Assembly (NCBI GenBank): GCA_021166815.1
Contig: JAJPEO010000264.1
Span: forward strand, 1-19,366
DNA: 19,366 nt
Reading direction: 5' to 3'
DNA from: Nocardioides sp.
GTDB lineage: Bacteria; Actinomycetota; Actinomycetes; Propionibacteriales; Nocardioidaceae
Of the stretch, positions 6,186 to 14,197 are shown one piece after another. The notes under the pieces were generated by a model that was given only the letters and a program-made list of their open reading frames with translations, was not told the DNA's origin and ran no database searches. Numbering within the stretch: the first letter of the stretch is position 1; the number at the start of each line of letters is the position of its first letter. A program made the translations under genes and the position numbers.

Positions 6186-6885
6186 CGGGCGGGAACTCCT
6201 TCATCGCCTGATCGGCGATCTTCTTCATCATGAAGACGTCGATGCCGGCGCCCACCACGCCCCCGGCCACCGGCACGCCACGGCCCAGGCGGCTGAGGAG
6301 CTTCTCGCTCACCCCGCGCATCAGCCGGAAGCCGACGGCCTTGTTGACCACCATGAGCGCCGCGGGCGGCATGCCGCGCAGCGCCACCCGGGCGACCCCG
6401 CCCGTGGCCGAGGTCATGCCCGCCTTGCGGAGCACCTCGTCGGTGTCCGAGCCGACCAGGGTCAGCAGGACTGCCGTACGGATCCGCGCGTCGGAGAGGT
6501 CGTAGCCGCGCAGGTGGGCGACGGCTCCCACCATCCGGACCGCCTGGACGTAGAACTCCGCCAGGTTGACCGGCAGCGAGACCGGCATCGTCACGAAGCC
6601 GCCCAGGCCGGAGAGGAAGCCCCCGATCCCGCCGCGGACGAGGGTGCCGCGCGCGACGGCGCGAATGGCCTCCTCGTGGTTGCCGCCGGCCTCGAGGAGC
6701 AGCTCGTCGGCCACCTGTCGGGCCGAGCTGAGCGGACCCCGGCCGTCGAGCCCGGTGTCGAGCAGCATGTCGACGAGCTTGCCGATGGCGCCGTCGTCGG
6801 GCCGGGCGTCGTGGGCGGCGTCCAGCGCGGCGCGAGCCTCCTTGGACTCCGCGCTCGTCGGCTTCAGCAGGTCGAACAGGCCCAT
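6160..6885 (-). CDS. EcsC-family protein
   Basis: The 241-aa protein contains the EcsC-type region from about residue 75 to 230: an Ala/Gly-rich amphipathic start (RGTLVRGGIGGFLSGLGGFVTMPVSLPVNL), then AEFYVQAVRMVGAVAHLRGYDL, and a glycine-rich segment (RGVPVAGGVVGAGIDVFMM) near the end. EcsC was first described beside a Bacillus ABC transporter; its biochemical role is unclear and it probably associates with membranes. ATG at 6885 is chosen because GGAGGAGG lies just upstream; the frame is open further (to 6972), but that extension lacks support. It begins 31 bp after copA on the same strand and is probably the last gene of the copper operon. Confidence 0.85.
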   Translation of the reverse strand: MGLFDLLKPTSAESKEARAALDAAHDARPDDGAIGKLVDMLLDTGLDGRGPLSSARQVADELLLEAGGNHEEAIRAVARGTLVRGGIGGFLSGLGGFVTMPVSLPVNLAEFYVQAVRMVGAVAHLRGYDLSDARIRTAVLLTLVGSDTDEVLRKAGMTSATGGVARVALRGMPPAALMVVNKAVGFRLMRGVSEKLLSRLGRGVPVAGGVVGAGIDVFMMKKIADQAMKEFPPVTPGAAGS

Positions 6886-6916
6886 GGGGTCCTCCTCCGA
6901 GTGGGGTGTGCGGTCA

Positions 6917-9166
6917 TCATGCCGCGAGGGCGGTGACGGATTTTCGACCCTGATGGGTGGGAATCTCGTCACCGGCCGTCGCTCGGAAGCCGCGCAGCCG
7001 CAGGCTGTTGGTCACCACGAAGACGCTCGAGAACGCCATCGCGGCCCCGGCGAGCATCGGGTTGAGCAGCCCGGCGGCGGCCAGGGGGATCGCGGCCACG
7101 TTGTAGGCGAACGCCCAGAACAGGTTGCCCTTGATCGTGCGCAGCGTCCGGCGCGAGAGCCGGATGGCGTCGGCGGCGACGCGGAGGTCGCCTCGCACGA
7201 GCGTGAGGTCGCTGGCCTCGATGGCCACGTCGGTGCCCGTGCCCATGGCCAGGCCGAGGTCGGCCTGGGCGAGCGCGGCGGCGTCGTTGACACCGTCGCC
7301 CACCATCGCCACGACCTTGCCGGCGGCCTGGAGGCGCTGCACCTCGGCGACCTTGTCGGCGGGCATCACCTCGGCGACGACCTCGGCCGCGACCGCGCGG
7401 GCGGCCGCCTCGTTGTCACCGGTCAGCAGCACCGGGGTCAGCCCCAGCTCGCGCAGGTGACGTACGGCCTCGGCGCTGGTCTCCTTGACCGAGTCGCCGA
7501 CCACGACGACCCCGCGGGCCCGGCCGTCCCAGCCGACGGCGATCGCGGTCGCCCCTTGGCCGTGGGCGCCCTCGACCGCGGCGGTGAGCTCGGGGGGCAG
7601 GTGCTGGGACCAGTCGGCCAGCAGCCGCGGCCGTCCGGCCACGACCGCGTGTCCCTCGACCACGCCCTCGACGCCGAGCCCGGGCACGTTCTTGAACCCC
7701 TCCACCGCCGGCAGGTCGCCTCGGAAGGCGGCGGCCACGGCCCGGCCGATCGGGTGCTCGGAGGCGGCCTCGACCGCGGCGGCCAGGCGGCGTACGTCGT
7801 CCTCGGACTCACCGTCGGCGGCCACGACGTCGAGGACCGTCATCTGTCCCGTCGTCACCGTGCCGGTCTTGTCGAGCACCACGGTGTCGACGCGGCGGGT
7901 GGACTCCAGCACCTCGGGACCCTTGATGAGGATGCCGAGCTGGGCTCCGCGGCCGGTCCCGACCATGAGGGCGGTCGGGGTCGCCAGGCCGAGGGCGCAG
8001 GGGCAGGCGATGATGAGGACGGCGACGGCTGCGGTGAACGCGGCCGCGGGCTCGCCCGTCGCGATCAACCATCCCGCGAGGGTGGCGATCGCCAGCGCGA
8101 TCACGATCGGCACGAAGACGCCGGAGATGCGGTCGGCCAGGCGTTGCACCTCGGCCTTGCCGGCCTGGGCCTGCTCCACCAGCCGTGCCATCTGGGCGAG
8201 CTGGGTGTCGCCGCCCACGCGGGTGGCGCGGACGAGCAGCCGCCCGCCGGAGTTGACGGTGGCGCCGACCACGGGGGATCCCGGGCCGATCTCGACCGGG
8301 ACGGACTCGCCGGTCAGCATCGACTCGTCGACCGCGGAGGTGCCCTCGACGACCTCGCCGTCGGTGGCGACCTTCTCGCCGGGGCGTACGACGAACTCGT
8401 CGCCCACCGCGAGCTGGTCGATGGGGATGCGGACCTCGCGACCGTCCCGGACCACCGCGACGTCCTTGGACCCCAGCTCCATGAGGGCGCGCAGCGCCGC
8501 TCCCGCCTGGCGCTTGGAGCGGTGCTCCAGCCAGCGCCCCAGCAGGATGAACGTGGTCACGCCCGCCGCGGCCTCGAGGTAGATGTTGGAGGCGCCGTCG
8601 GTGCGGGCGATCGTGATCTCGAACTCGTGGGTCATGCCCGGCATGCCGGCGTGGCCCCAGAACAGGGCGTAGACCGACCACCCGAAGGCGGCGAGAACAC
8701 CGACGCTCACCAGGGTGTCCATCGTCGCCGCCCCGTGGCGGGCGTTGGTCCACGCCGCTCGGTGGAACGGCCAGGCGCCCCACACGACCACGGGGGCAGC
8801 CAGGGTCAGCGACAGCCACTGCCAGTTCGTGAACTGCCACGCCGGCACCATCGACAGTGCGATGACCGGGATGCTGAGCGCGGCCGACACCAGCAGGCGC
8901 TGCAGCAGCGGGTCGATCGGCTCGTCGCCCTCGGCGACCTCGGGCTCCCCGGTACGGGGCAGGGAGGCGGCGTACCCGGCTGCCTCCACCGTCGCGATGA
9001 GTTCCTCGGGCGTGATCGTCTCGGGGAAGGTCACGTGGGCCTTCTCCGTCGCGTAGTTGACGCTGGCCGTGACGCCGTCGAGCTTGTTGAGCTTGCGCTC
9101 GATGCGGTTGGCGCACGAGGAGCAGGTCATGCCCTCGATGGCCAGGTCGAGGTCGGTGGTGCTCAT
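6917..9166 (-). CDS. copA: Cu(+)-exporting P1B-1-type ATPase
   Basis: The 749-aa enzyme has one N-terminal heavy-metal-associated domain (GMTCSSC, Cys15 and Cys18), eight membrane helices, the actuator-domain motif TGES, the ion-binding CPC at 388-390, the phosphorylated Asp432 in [13 protein letters not shown] in the nucleotide-binding domain, and GDGVND at 623-628. The last two helices carry YN-x4-P (AYNVAAIP) and MAFSS, the signature of copper(I) specificity. It pumps Cu(+) out of the cytoplasm using ATP. An unusual His/Met-containing loop ([15 protein letters not shown]) between the first helices may help metal release. The ATG overlaps the copZ stop by 4 nt, so both are made from one mRNA under CsoR control. 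Confidence 0.97.
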   Translation of the reverse strand: MSTTDLDLAIEGMTCSSCANRIERKLNKLDGVTASVNYATEKAHVTFPETITPEELIATVEAAGYAASLPRTGEPEVAEGDEPIDPLLQRLLVSAALSIPVIALSMVPAWQFTNWQWLSLTLAAPVVVWGAWPFHRAAWTNARHGAATMDTLVSVGVLAAFGWSVYALFWGHAGMPGMTHEFEITIARTDGASNIYLEAAAGVTTFILLGRWLEHRSKRQAGAALRALMELGSKDVAVVRDGREVRIPIDQLAVGDEFVVRPGEKVATDGEVVEGTSAVDESMLTGESVPVEIGPGSPVVGATVNSGGRLLVRATRVGGDTQLAQMARLVEQAQAGKAEVQRLADRISGVFVPIVIALAIATLAGWLIATGEPAAAFTAAVAVLIIACPCALGLATPTALMVGTGRGAQLGILIKGPEVLESTRRVDTVVLDKTGTVTTGQMTVLDVVAADGESEDDVRRLAAAVEAASEHPIGRAVAAAFRGDLPAVEGFKNVPGLGVEGVVEGHAVVAGRPRLLADWSQHLPPELTAAVEGAHGQGATAIAVGWDGRARGVVVVGDSVKETSAEAVRHLRELGLTPVLLTGDNEAAARAVAAEVVAEVMPADKVAEVQRLQAAGKVVAMVGDGVNDAAALAQADLGLAMGTGTDVAIEASDLTLVRGDLRVAADAIRLSRRTLRTIKGNLFWAFAYNVAAIPLAAAGLLNPMLAGAAMAFSSVFVVTNSLRLRGFRATAGDEIPTHQGRKSVTALAA

Positions 9167-9369
9167 GCCAGCTGGTAGCCGGCCTCCTCGACGGCGGCGC
9201 GGACGTCGGCCTCGTCGAGGGGCTGGGCACTGGTGACGGTCACGGCACCGGTCTCGACCACGACGTCGACGTTCTCCACGCCCGCGATGCCGGTGATCTC
9301 CTCGGTCACGCTGGCGGCGCAGTGGCCGCAGGTCATGCCGGTGACGGTGTAGGTGGCGGTCTCGCTCAT
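9163..9369 (-). CDS. copZ: Copper chaperone, heavy-metal-associated domain
   Basis: The 68-aa protein is a single ferredoxin-like HMA domain. The metal-binding GMTCGHC (Cys14, Cys17) is followed by the usual helix and strands, ending EEAGYQLA. It carries Cu(+) in the cytoplasm and hands it to CopA. The ATG at 9369 has a GAGGAG Shine-Dalgarno about 8 nt upstream. It lies between csoR (26 bp upstream) and copA (4-bp overlap). Confidence 0.95.
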   Translation of the reverse strand: MSETATYTVTGMTCGHCAASVTEEITGIAGVENVDVVVETGAVTVTSAQPLDEADVRAAVEEAGYQLA

Positions 9370-9395
9370 GTCGTTGTCTCCTCGGGGGTGGGTGG

Positions 9396-9698
9396 TCACG
9401 ACCGCACCAGGCGGGCGATCGCGTCGGCTGCTTCCTTGAGCTTCTCGTCCTGCTCGGCCCCGCCCTTGCGGGCGGCCTCGACGACGCAGTGGGACATGTG
9501 GTCGTCGAGCAGCACGAGTGCGAGCGACTGCAGGGCCCGCGTCGTGGCGGAGACCTGGGTGAGGATGTCGATGCAGTACTTCTCCTCCTCGACCATCCGC
9601 TGCAGGCCGCGCACCTGGCCCTCGATGCGGCGCAGCCGCTTGAGGTGGGCCAGCTTGGCGTCGTCGTCGTGCTCGAGGTGGCCGTGCTTCTCGCTCAT
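9396..9698 (-). CDS. csoR: Copper-sensing repressor CsoR
   Basis: The 100-aa all-helical protein starts [17 protein letters not shown], the family DNA-binding helix. The Cu(+) ligands Cys42, His67 and Cys71 keep the spacing of Mycobacterium CsoR (Cys36, His61, Cys65), and Tyr41 precedes the first Cys as in true copper sensors. Apo-CsoR tetramers repress, and Cu(+) releases them. A perfect operator lies immediately upstream. The transcript probably begins at the ATG (TATGGT exactly 6 nt upstream), so csoR is read without a leader. The His-rich N-terminus (HGHLEH) could bind metal weakly. Confidence 0.96.
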   Translation of the reverse strand: MSEKHGHLEHDDDAKLAHLKRLRRIEGQVRGLQRMVEEEKYCIDILTQVSATTRALQSLALVLLDDHMSHCVVEAARKGGAEQDEKLKEAADAIARLVRS

Positions 9699-9704
9699 GC
9701 TTCG

Positions 9705-9733
9705 ACCATACCCCCAAGGGGTATGGGCGGCAA
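9705..9733 (-). promoter_or_regulatory. csoR promoter with CsoR operator
   Basis: The operator is a perfect inverted repeat, CCATACCCC (9706-9714) and GGGGTATGG (9718-9726) with a 3-nt centre, matching the known CsoR core TACCCC-N-GGGGTA. On the minus strand TTGCCG (9733-9728) and TATGGT (9710-9705) form -35 and -10 elements with a 17-nt spacer, and the operator lies between and over the -10. The start codon is 6 nt after the -10. Confidence 0.9.
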
Positions 9734-9752
9734 GGCCTGGCAGGACAGGGAG

Positions 9753-10358
9753 TCAGCGCACGGAGATGAGGCACCCGCCGGCGACGAAGGGGACGAGGTC
9801 GACGCCCTCCTCGCGGTCGAGGACGCCCTGCAGCATGCCGAGGTGGGCGGCGCACACGACCGAGGTGTGGTCGCGGGCCAGGCCGATCAGCGGGCAGGCG
9901 GTGATGCGTACGGCGTCGACGTCGGCCTCGTGCTCGAACCCGGCGTGGGTGAGCGCCATGTCCAGGCGCTCGGCGTCGGACGTGGCTGAGTCGATGAGCG
10001 GGGCGAGGTCGTCGGCGACGCGGGAGCCCCACTCGCGACCGGCGACGACGGCCTCGGGGAGGAAGGCGGCACTCGGCGGCCGCGCCGCCTCCAGGGCGCT
10101 GGCGAGGGCACGCACCAGGCCGGCGTTCTCGGGCTCGCGCGCGACGTAGGCCCACTGGGGTCGGCCGCGACGGCCCGAGCGAACCGGCAGCCGTGTCGCG
10201 AGGCCGGAGTCGGCGAGCGCGGTGAGGTGAGCACGCAGCGTGCTCTCGCCCAGGCCGGTCGCCAGGGCGAGCTCGGCGATCGTGGTGGGACCCTCGTGGG
10301 CACGCAGGGACTCCAGGACGCGACCCTGGCCGGGGCCGACGACGGAGTCCGCTCTCAC
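9753..10358 (-). CDS. Winged-helix regulator with C-terminal cysteine domain (SufR-like, COG2345 type)
   Basis: The 201-aa protein has an N-terminal winged helix (VLESLRAHEGPTTIAELALATGLGESTLRAHLTALADSGL, about 14-53) and a wing with RSGRRGRPQWAYV (60-72). The C-terminal domain has ACPLIGLARDH (Cys155, His164), VVCAAHLGML (Cys169, His172) and GGC (Cys196). This layout resembles SufR-like regulators that hold an iron-sulfur cluster, although cluster binding here is inferred. Its position behind the nor genes suggests it senses NO or redox state and controls them. It could alternatively be cotranscribed with the slipin gene (9-bp gap). GTG at 10358 has TAGAGT exactly 6 nt upstream, implying its own leaderless promoter. 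Confidence 0.82.
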   Translation of the reverse strand: MRADSVVGPGQGRVLESLRAHEGPTTIAELALATGLGESTLRAHLTALADSGLATRLPVRSGRRGRPQWAYVAREPENAGLVRALASALEAARPPSAAFLPEAVVAGREWGSRVADDLAPLIDSATSDAERLDMALTHAGFEHEADVDAVRITACPLIGLARDHTSVVCAAHLGMLQGVLDREEGVDLVPFVAGGCLISVR

Positions 10359-10370
10359 TCCCTCACTCTA
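10359..10370 (-). promoter_or_regulatory. Candidate leaderless promoter (-10) of the winged-helix regulator
   Basis: TAGAGT (10370-10365) is followed by GAGGGA and GTG at 10358. The first three bases are the stop codon of the slipin gene. GAGGGA could instead act as a ribosome binding site only if spacing were zero, which makes leaderless initiation the better reading. Confidence 0.4.
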
Positions 10371-11189
10371 GGTCGGGTCGACAACCTCGTTCGGCGCTTT
10401 CGCGACCTCCGTCGCCGCGGGGACCTGCTCCGGGGCGAACCGGCTCAGCAGCGGGCCGATGAGGTCCATGGGCAGCGGGAACACCACGGTGGAGTTCTGG
10501 TCGGCACCCAGCTCGAGGAGGGTCTGCCGGTCGCGCAGCTGGAGCGAGGCCGGCGACTGGCTGAGCGTGTTGGCGGCGTCGCGCAGCTCGGTCGAGGCCT
10601 GCAGCTCGCCCCGGGCGCTGATGACCTTGGCGCGACGCTCGCGCTCGGCCTCGGCCTCGCGGGCCATGGCCCGCTGCATCTGCTCGGGGATCTCGACGTC
10701 CTTGACCTCGACGACCTCGACGTTGACGCCCCACGGCTCGGTCTGCTGCGCGATGATCTTGGCCAGCTCCTCGTTGAGGTCCTCGCGGTGGGCCAGGATC
10801 TGGTCGAGCTCGGCGCGACCGAGCACCGACCGGAGCGTGGTCTGGGAGATCTGCGACGTCGCGACGGCGAAGTTCTCCACCTCCATGATCGCCTTGACGG
10901 CGTCGACGACGCGGAAGAGCACGACCGCGTTGACCCGGGCCGGGACGTTGTCGCGGGTGATGATCTCCTGCGGCGGGATGGTCAGGGTCACCACACGCAT
11001 GTCGACGCGCTCGAGGCGGTCGAGCACCGGCACCAGCGCCACCAGGCCAGGGCCGGCGACGGGCCGCAGCCGGCCGAGCCGGAACACGACGCCGCGCTCG
11101 TACTCGGTGATGATCCGCAGCGACAGCCGCAGCAGGATGCCCCCCAGCAGCAGGAGGACGAGGACGATGATCAGCCAGGTCGTTGGCAC
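10368..11189 (-). CDS. Slipin family SPFH-domain membrane protein
   Basis: The 273-aa protein has one N-terminal helix (about 5-24) followed by an SPFH/band 7 domain (about 25-190): EYERGVVFRLGRL, GPGLVALVPVLD, TIPPQEIITRDNVPARVNAVVLFRV, then the helical AREAEAERERRAKVISARGE that drives oligomerisation. Slipins form membrane rings or microdomain scaffolds that influence partner membrane proteins. No NfeD gene is seen nearby, although slipins often pair with one. It starts with GTG 3 nt after the stop of the four-cysteine membrane protein, so it is in the nor operon. A role in organising or protecting NO reductase in the membrane is an inference. Confidence 0.93.
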   Translation of the reverse strand: MPTTWLIIVLVLLLLGGILLRLSLRIITEYERGVVFRLGRLRPVAGPGLVALVPVLDRLERVDMRVVTLTIPPQEIITRDNVPARVNAVVLFRVVDAVKAIMEVENFAVATSQISQTTLRSVLGRAELDQILAHREDLNEELAKIIAQQTEPWGVNVEVVEVKDVEIPEQMQRAMAREAEAERERRAKVISARGELQASTELRDAANTLSQSPASLQLRDRQTLLELGADQNSTVVFPLPMDLIGPLLSRFAPEQVPAATEVAKAPNEVVDPT

Positions 11190-11192
11190 GGG

Positions 11193-11828
11193 TCAGGCCT
11201 TCCCCTGGGTGCCCCAGGTGGTCTTGTAGGGGTCGCGCTTGGCGACGGGACGGTAGACGAGGTCCTGCGACACGTGCTCGGGGAAGCCGTCGGGCGTGTG
11301 CCACAGGTGCCGGGCCAGCGGCATGCTGGCCAGGAGGACACCGAGGATCGTGCCGGTGAGGACCAGCACGTCGGTGAGGTTGTGGGTGCCGAAGAGCAGC
11401 ATCGCTCCCGGCAGGACGAGGGCGACGACGGCCACCATCACCGAGATGCCGCGGTGGAACTTGCCGGCCTCGCTGTAGGGCCACGGGTCGTACTCGCGGG
11501 TGATCTCGCGGCCGTGGTCGGAGGTGGTGCAGGTCTTCTTGACCGGGCAGCCGTTGCAGACGCTCGGGCTGGCCCGGTAGCGCATGACCCGGTTCTCGGG
11601 GTCGAACGACTTCGGCCACAGCCACTGGTCCTCCGGGCACTGCCAGGCGTCGTGGTCCTCGTGGTAGGTGAACGTGCCCGTACGCCACGAGTTGGAGCGC
11701 CGGGCGACCCGCTGGGACATCACGTCGAAGCCCCAGGCGACGGCCAGCAGCACCAGCGCGTACGCCGCCACCAGCGCCACCGGCACCGAGGGTGCGGCGA
11801 GGCTGGCGGCGACGTACGGCGTGGTCAC
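11193..11828 (-). CDS. Nor-linked membrane protein with transposase-like four-cysteine motif
   Basis: The 211-aa protein has one helix at about 15-35, a soluble region of about 90 residues, and two helices at about 128-147 and 152-173. The soluble region carries Cys64, Cys91, Cys94 and Cys100 (C-x26-C-x2-C-x5-C). Its wording, with RYRASPSVCNGCPVKKTC and a later GREI, closely resembles the cysteine cluster of IS1182-type transposases (DDE_Tnp_1_6 region), but no DDE catalytic domain exists here. The cysteines could bind zinc or iron-sulfur. GTG at 11828 overlaps the norZ stop by 4 nt (GTGA), so it is tightly coupled to the NO reductase. No function is known to me. Confidence 0.85.
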   Translation of the reverse strand: MTTPYVAASLAAPSVPVALVAAYALVLLAVAWGFDVMSQRVARRSNSWRTGTFTYHEDHDAWQCPEDQWLWPKSFDPENRVMRYRASPSVCNGCPVKKTCTTSDHGREITREYDPWPYSEAGKFHRGISVMVAVVALVLPGAMLLFGTHNLTDVLVLTGTILGVLLASMPLARHLWHTPDGFPEHVSQDLVYRPVAKRDPYKTTWGTQGKA

Positions 11829-14197
11829 TTCGTCCCTTCGTCCTGCGAGCCGGCCGCGACGGGCTCCTGCTCGACGAACAGCGGCGCGTGGCCCAGCTCG
11901 TGGGTGGTCTCGCCGCGGCGGAAGTTCTTCACGCCCAGGAAGGTGATGTAGAGGAAGGGCAGGGTGCCGCCGACGATGAACAGCACGTCACCGGGCAGGC
12001 GGCCCCACTCGAGGAGCTTGTTGCCGGTCGAGGTGATGTAGCCCAGCGACCGCGCCTCGTAGTAGCCCTCGCCGACCGAGTGGTAGAGCTGCAGGACGCC
12101 CAGCGGGAGCAGCGTGGCGAACACCATCCACGCCAGGCCGATGTTGAGGCTCCAGAAGCAGAGCTTCGCCATCTTCTCGGGCCACTTGTCCACCGGGATG
12201 AGGTAGCGCAGGGCGAACATCGCCAGCGCGACCGCGAGCATGCCGTAGACGCCCATCATCGCGGCGTGGCCGTGGTTGGCCGTGAGCGCCGTGCCGATCT
12301 GGTAGTAGCTGACGATCGGCAGGTTGATGAGGAAGCCGAAGACGCCGGCGCCCAGGAAGTTCCAGAACCCCACGGAGACGAGGAACATCACCGCCCAGCG
12401 GTGCGGGAACGGGGTCGTGGACTTGCCCTCCTGGCGGGCGCCGAGCTGCATGAACGTCCACGCCTCCACGGTGAGGAACGTCAGCGGGATCACCTCGGCG
12501 GCCGAGAACATCGCGCCGAGCGCCATGTGCTCCACCGGCGTCCCGGAGAAGTAGAGGTGGTGCATCGTGCCGATCACGCCACCCATGGAGTACAGGATGA
12601 TGTCGAGGAAGATGATGCCCAGCGCGATGCGCTCACGCACCACGCCCAGCAGCACGAAGATGTAGGCGACCATCACCGTGGTGAAGAGCTCGAGGAAGTC
12701 CTCGACCCACAGGTGGACCACCCAGAAGCGCCAGAACTCGGCGACGGAGATGTGGGTCTCGGTGCGGGCCAGCAGGCCGACCGCGTAGAACGCCGGGATC
12801 GCCAGGGCCGAGAAGAAGAACAGCCACGGCATGTTGCCCTTGTGCTCACCCTTCAGCCGCGCGCGCATGCCGCGGAAGATGATCGCGATCCAGATGAACA
12901 TGCCTGCACTGAGCAGGATCTGGAAGACGCGTGGCAGGTCGAGGTACTCCCACTGCTGCTCGAACAGCGGGCCCTTGGCCCACGAGACACCGTGGATCGA
13001 GAGCGCCTCCGCGGCCAGCGAGCCGAAGACGACCACCGCCACCGCGCCGAGCAGGATGTAGGCGAGCGTGCCCTGCCCCTTCGGTTCGCGACGGGCGATG
13101 TAGGGGGTGAGGAAGATGCCGGCGGCGAGGAACGACGCGGCCGTCCAGAACAGCGAGAGCTGCAGGTGCCACGTACGGGCCAGGTTGAACGGCAGGAGCT
13201 CGACGATGATGTCGATGCCGAAGAAGCTGGTCGTGTCGGCGCGGTAGTGCTCGGTGGCCGCGCCCACCAGTGTCTGGACGACGAAGAGCAGCGCGACGAC
13301 GAAGAAGAACCAAGCGGTGGCGCGCTGGCCGGGGGTCAGCGGCACCTCGCCGGGCTGCTTGAACGACAGCGCCGGGGCCTCCTCGGCGTGCCAGCCGATC
13401 TCGCGGCTCCACTTGCCGTAGATCGCGAACAGGATGCCGGTGCCGCCCAGCAGCACCACCAGGGACAGGCCGGACCACACGATCAGGTCGGGGGTGGGGC
13501 CGTTGTCGACGGCGGGCTCGGCGGGCCAGTTGTTGGTGTAGGAGTAGCTGTGGCCCGGACGCTCGGCCGCGGCGGCCCAGGCCGTCCAGGAGAAGAACGC
13601 GGTGACCTGGTGGATCTGCTCGGGGTCGCTGATGGTGTCCTCGAGGAGCCCGTACTTGCGGGCATCGGGACCGAAGTAGTCGGCGTAGTGCTGCTTGAGG
13701 TCCTCGAACGCCGCGATCTGGGCGTCGGTGTAGACCAGCGTCTCGGAGTCCTTGTCGTAGCGGTTGGTGCGGTACTCGTCGCGCACCGCGACCGTCGCGT
13801 CCTCCACGCCCTGCTCCTGGAAGGCCTCCAGGGTGTGGTCGGTGGAGCGGCGCAGGTAGTCGGCGGTCCAGTCGGGCCCGAGGTACGCGCCGTGGCCGAG
13901 GATCGAGCCGTACTGCTGGAGGCCGCGCGCGAGGAAGAGGCGCTGGCCCTCCTTGATGTCGGCGCGGTCGAAGAGGACCTCGCCCGACTCGGAGACGACT
14001 CGCTCCGGCTCGGGCATCGAGGCCGTGTAGGTGCGGTAGGTGAGGATGCCCATGATGAAGAAGCTGAAGAGCATCACCAGGGCGACGCCCTGGACCCAGC
14101 CCTTCCCGATCATCAGGTGGGCGCGGGGCGCGTCGCCCCAGGTTCCGTCCGGGCCGCCCGCTGATCCGGTGGCGGGCTCCTTCTCGGCGATGCTCAT
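11825..14197 (-). CDS. norZ: Quinol-dependent nitric oxide reductase (qNor)
   Basis: The 790-aa single-subunit enzyme reduces 2 NO to N2O with quinol electrons at the cell membrane. After the first helix (about 33-56) comes the periplasmic cytochrome-c-like extension (GEVLFDRADIKEGQRLFLARG, then YGSILGHGAYLGPDW) without any CXXCH, which is diagnostic of qNor. The catalytic subunit follows with about a dozen more helices: HLWVED at 495-500 (His495, Glu499), the Fe(B) pair His546-His547, and NHGHAAMMG with His642 and His644 as heme ligands. ATG at 14197 is chosen with GGGAG 7 nt upstream; an in-frame ATG at 14230 would add 11 residues. It heads an operon with the cysteine membrane protein, slipin and probably the regulator. 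A detoxifying role is likely because no nitrite reductase is seen here. Confidence 0.95.
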   Translation of the reverse strand: MSIAEKEPATGSAGGPDGTWGDAPRAHLMIGKGWVQGVALVMLFSFFIMGILTYRTYTASMPEPERVVSESGEVLFDRADIKEGQRLFLARGLQQYGSILGHGAYLGPDWTADYLRRSTDHTLEAFQEQGVEDATVAVRDEYRTNRYDKDSETLVYTDAQIAAFEDLKQHYADYFGPDARKYGLLEDTISDPEQIHQVTAFFSWTAWAAAAERPGHSYSYTNNWPAEPAVDNGPTPDLIVWSGLSLVVLLGGTGILFAIYGKWSREIGWHAEEAPALSFKQPGEVPLTPGQRATAWFFFVVALLFVVQTLVGAATEHYRADTTSFFGIDIIVELLPFNLARTWHLQLSLFWTAASFLAAGIFLTPYIARREPKGQGTLAYILLGAVAVVVFGSLAAEALSIHGVSWAKGPLFEQQWEYLDLPRVFQILLSAGMFIWIAIIFRGMRARLKGEHKGNMPWLFFFSALAIPAFYAVGLLARTETHISVAEFWRFWVVHLWVEDFLELFTTVMVAYIFVLLGVVRERIALGIIFLDIILYSMGGVIGTMHHLYFSGTPVEHMALGAMFSAAEVIPLTFLTVEAWTFMQLGARQEGKSTTPFPHRWAVMFLVSVGFWNFLGAGVFGFLINLPIVSYYQIGTALTANHGHAAMMGVYGMLAVALAMFALRYLIPVDKWPEKMAKLCFWSLNIGLAWMVFATLLPLGVLQLYHSVGEGYYEARSLGYITSTGNKLLEWGRLPGDVLFIVGGTLPFLYITFLGVKNFRRGETTHELGHAPLFVEQEPVAAGSQDEGTK

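Noticed and set aside
6886..6972. Upstream start for the EcsC-family protein at 6972
   Set aside because: It would overlap copA by 56 bp, while ATG 6885 has an excellent GGAGGAGG ribosome binding site.
6566..9178. Very long plus-strand open frame (870 codons) opposite copA, copZ and EcsC
   Set aside because: It is antisense to genes with clear motifs, and its product is rich in Gly, Asp, His and Arg without any domain. Such shadow frames are normal in high-GC DNA.
11380..11640. Remnant of an IS1182-type transposase
   Set aside because: The cysteine motif resembles one, but it sits inside an intact reading frame between transmembrane helices and is overlap-coupled to norZ. No inverted repeats or catalytic domain were seen.
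11792..14164. 790-codon plus-strand open frame opposite norZ
   Set aside because: The antisense product is highly charged and low in complexity, and norZ on the minus strand has all qNor motifs and a ribosome binding site.
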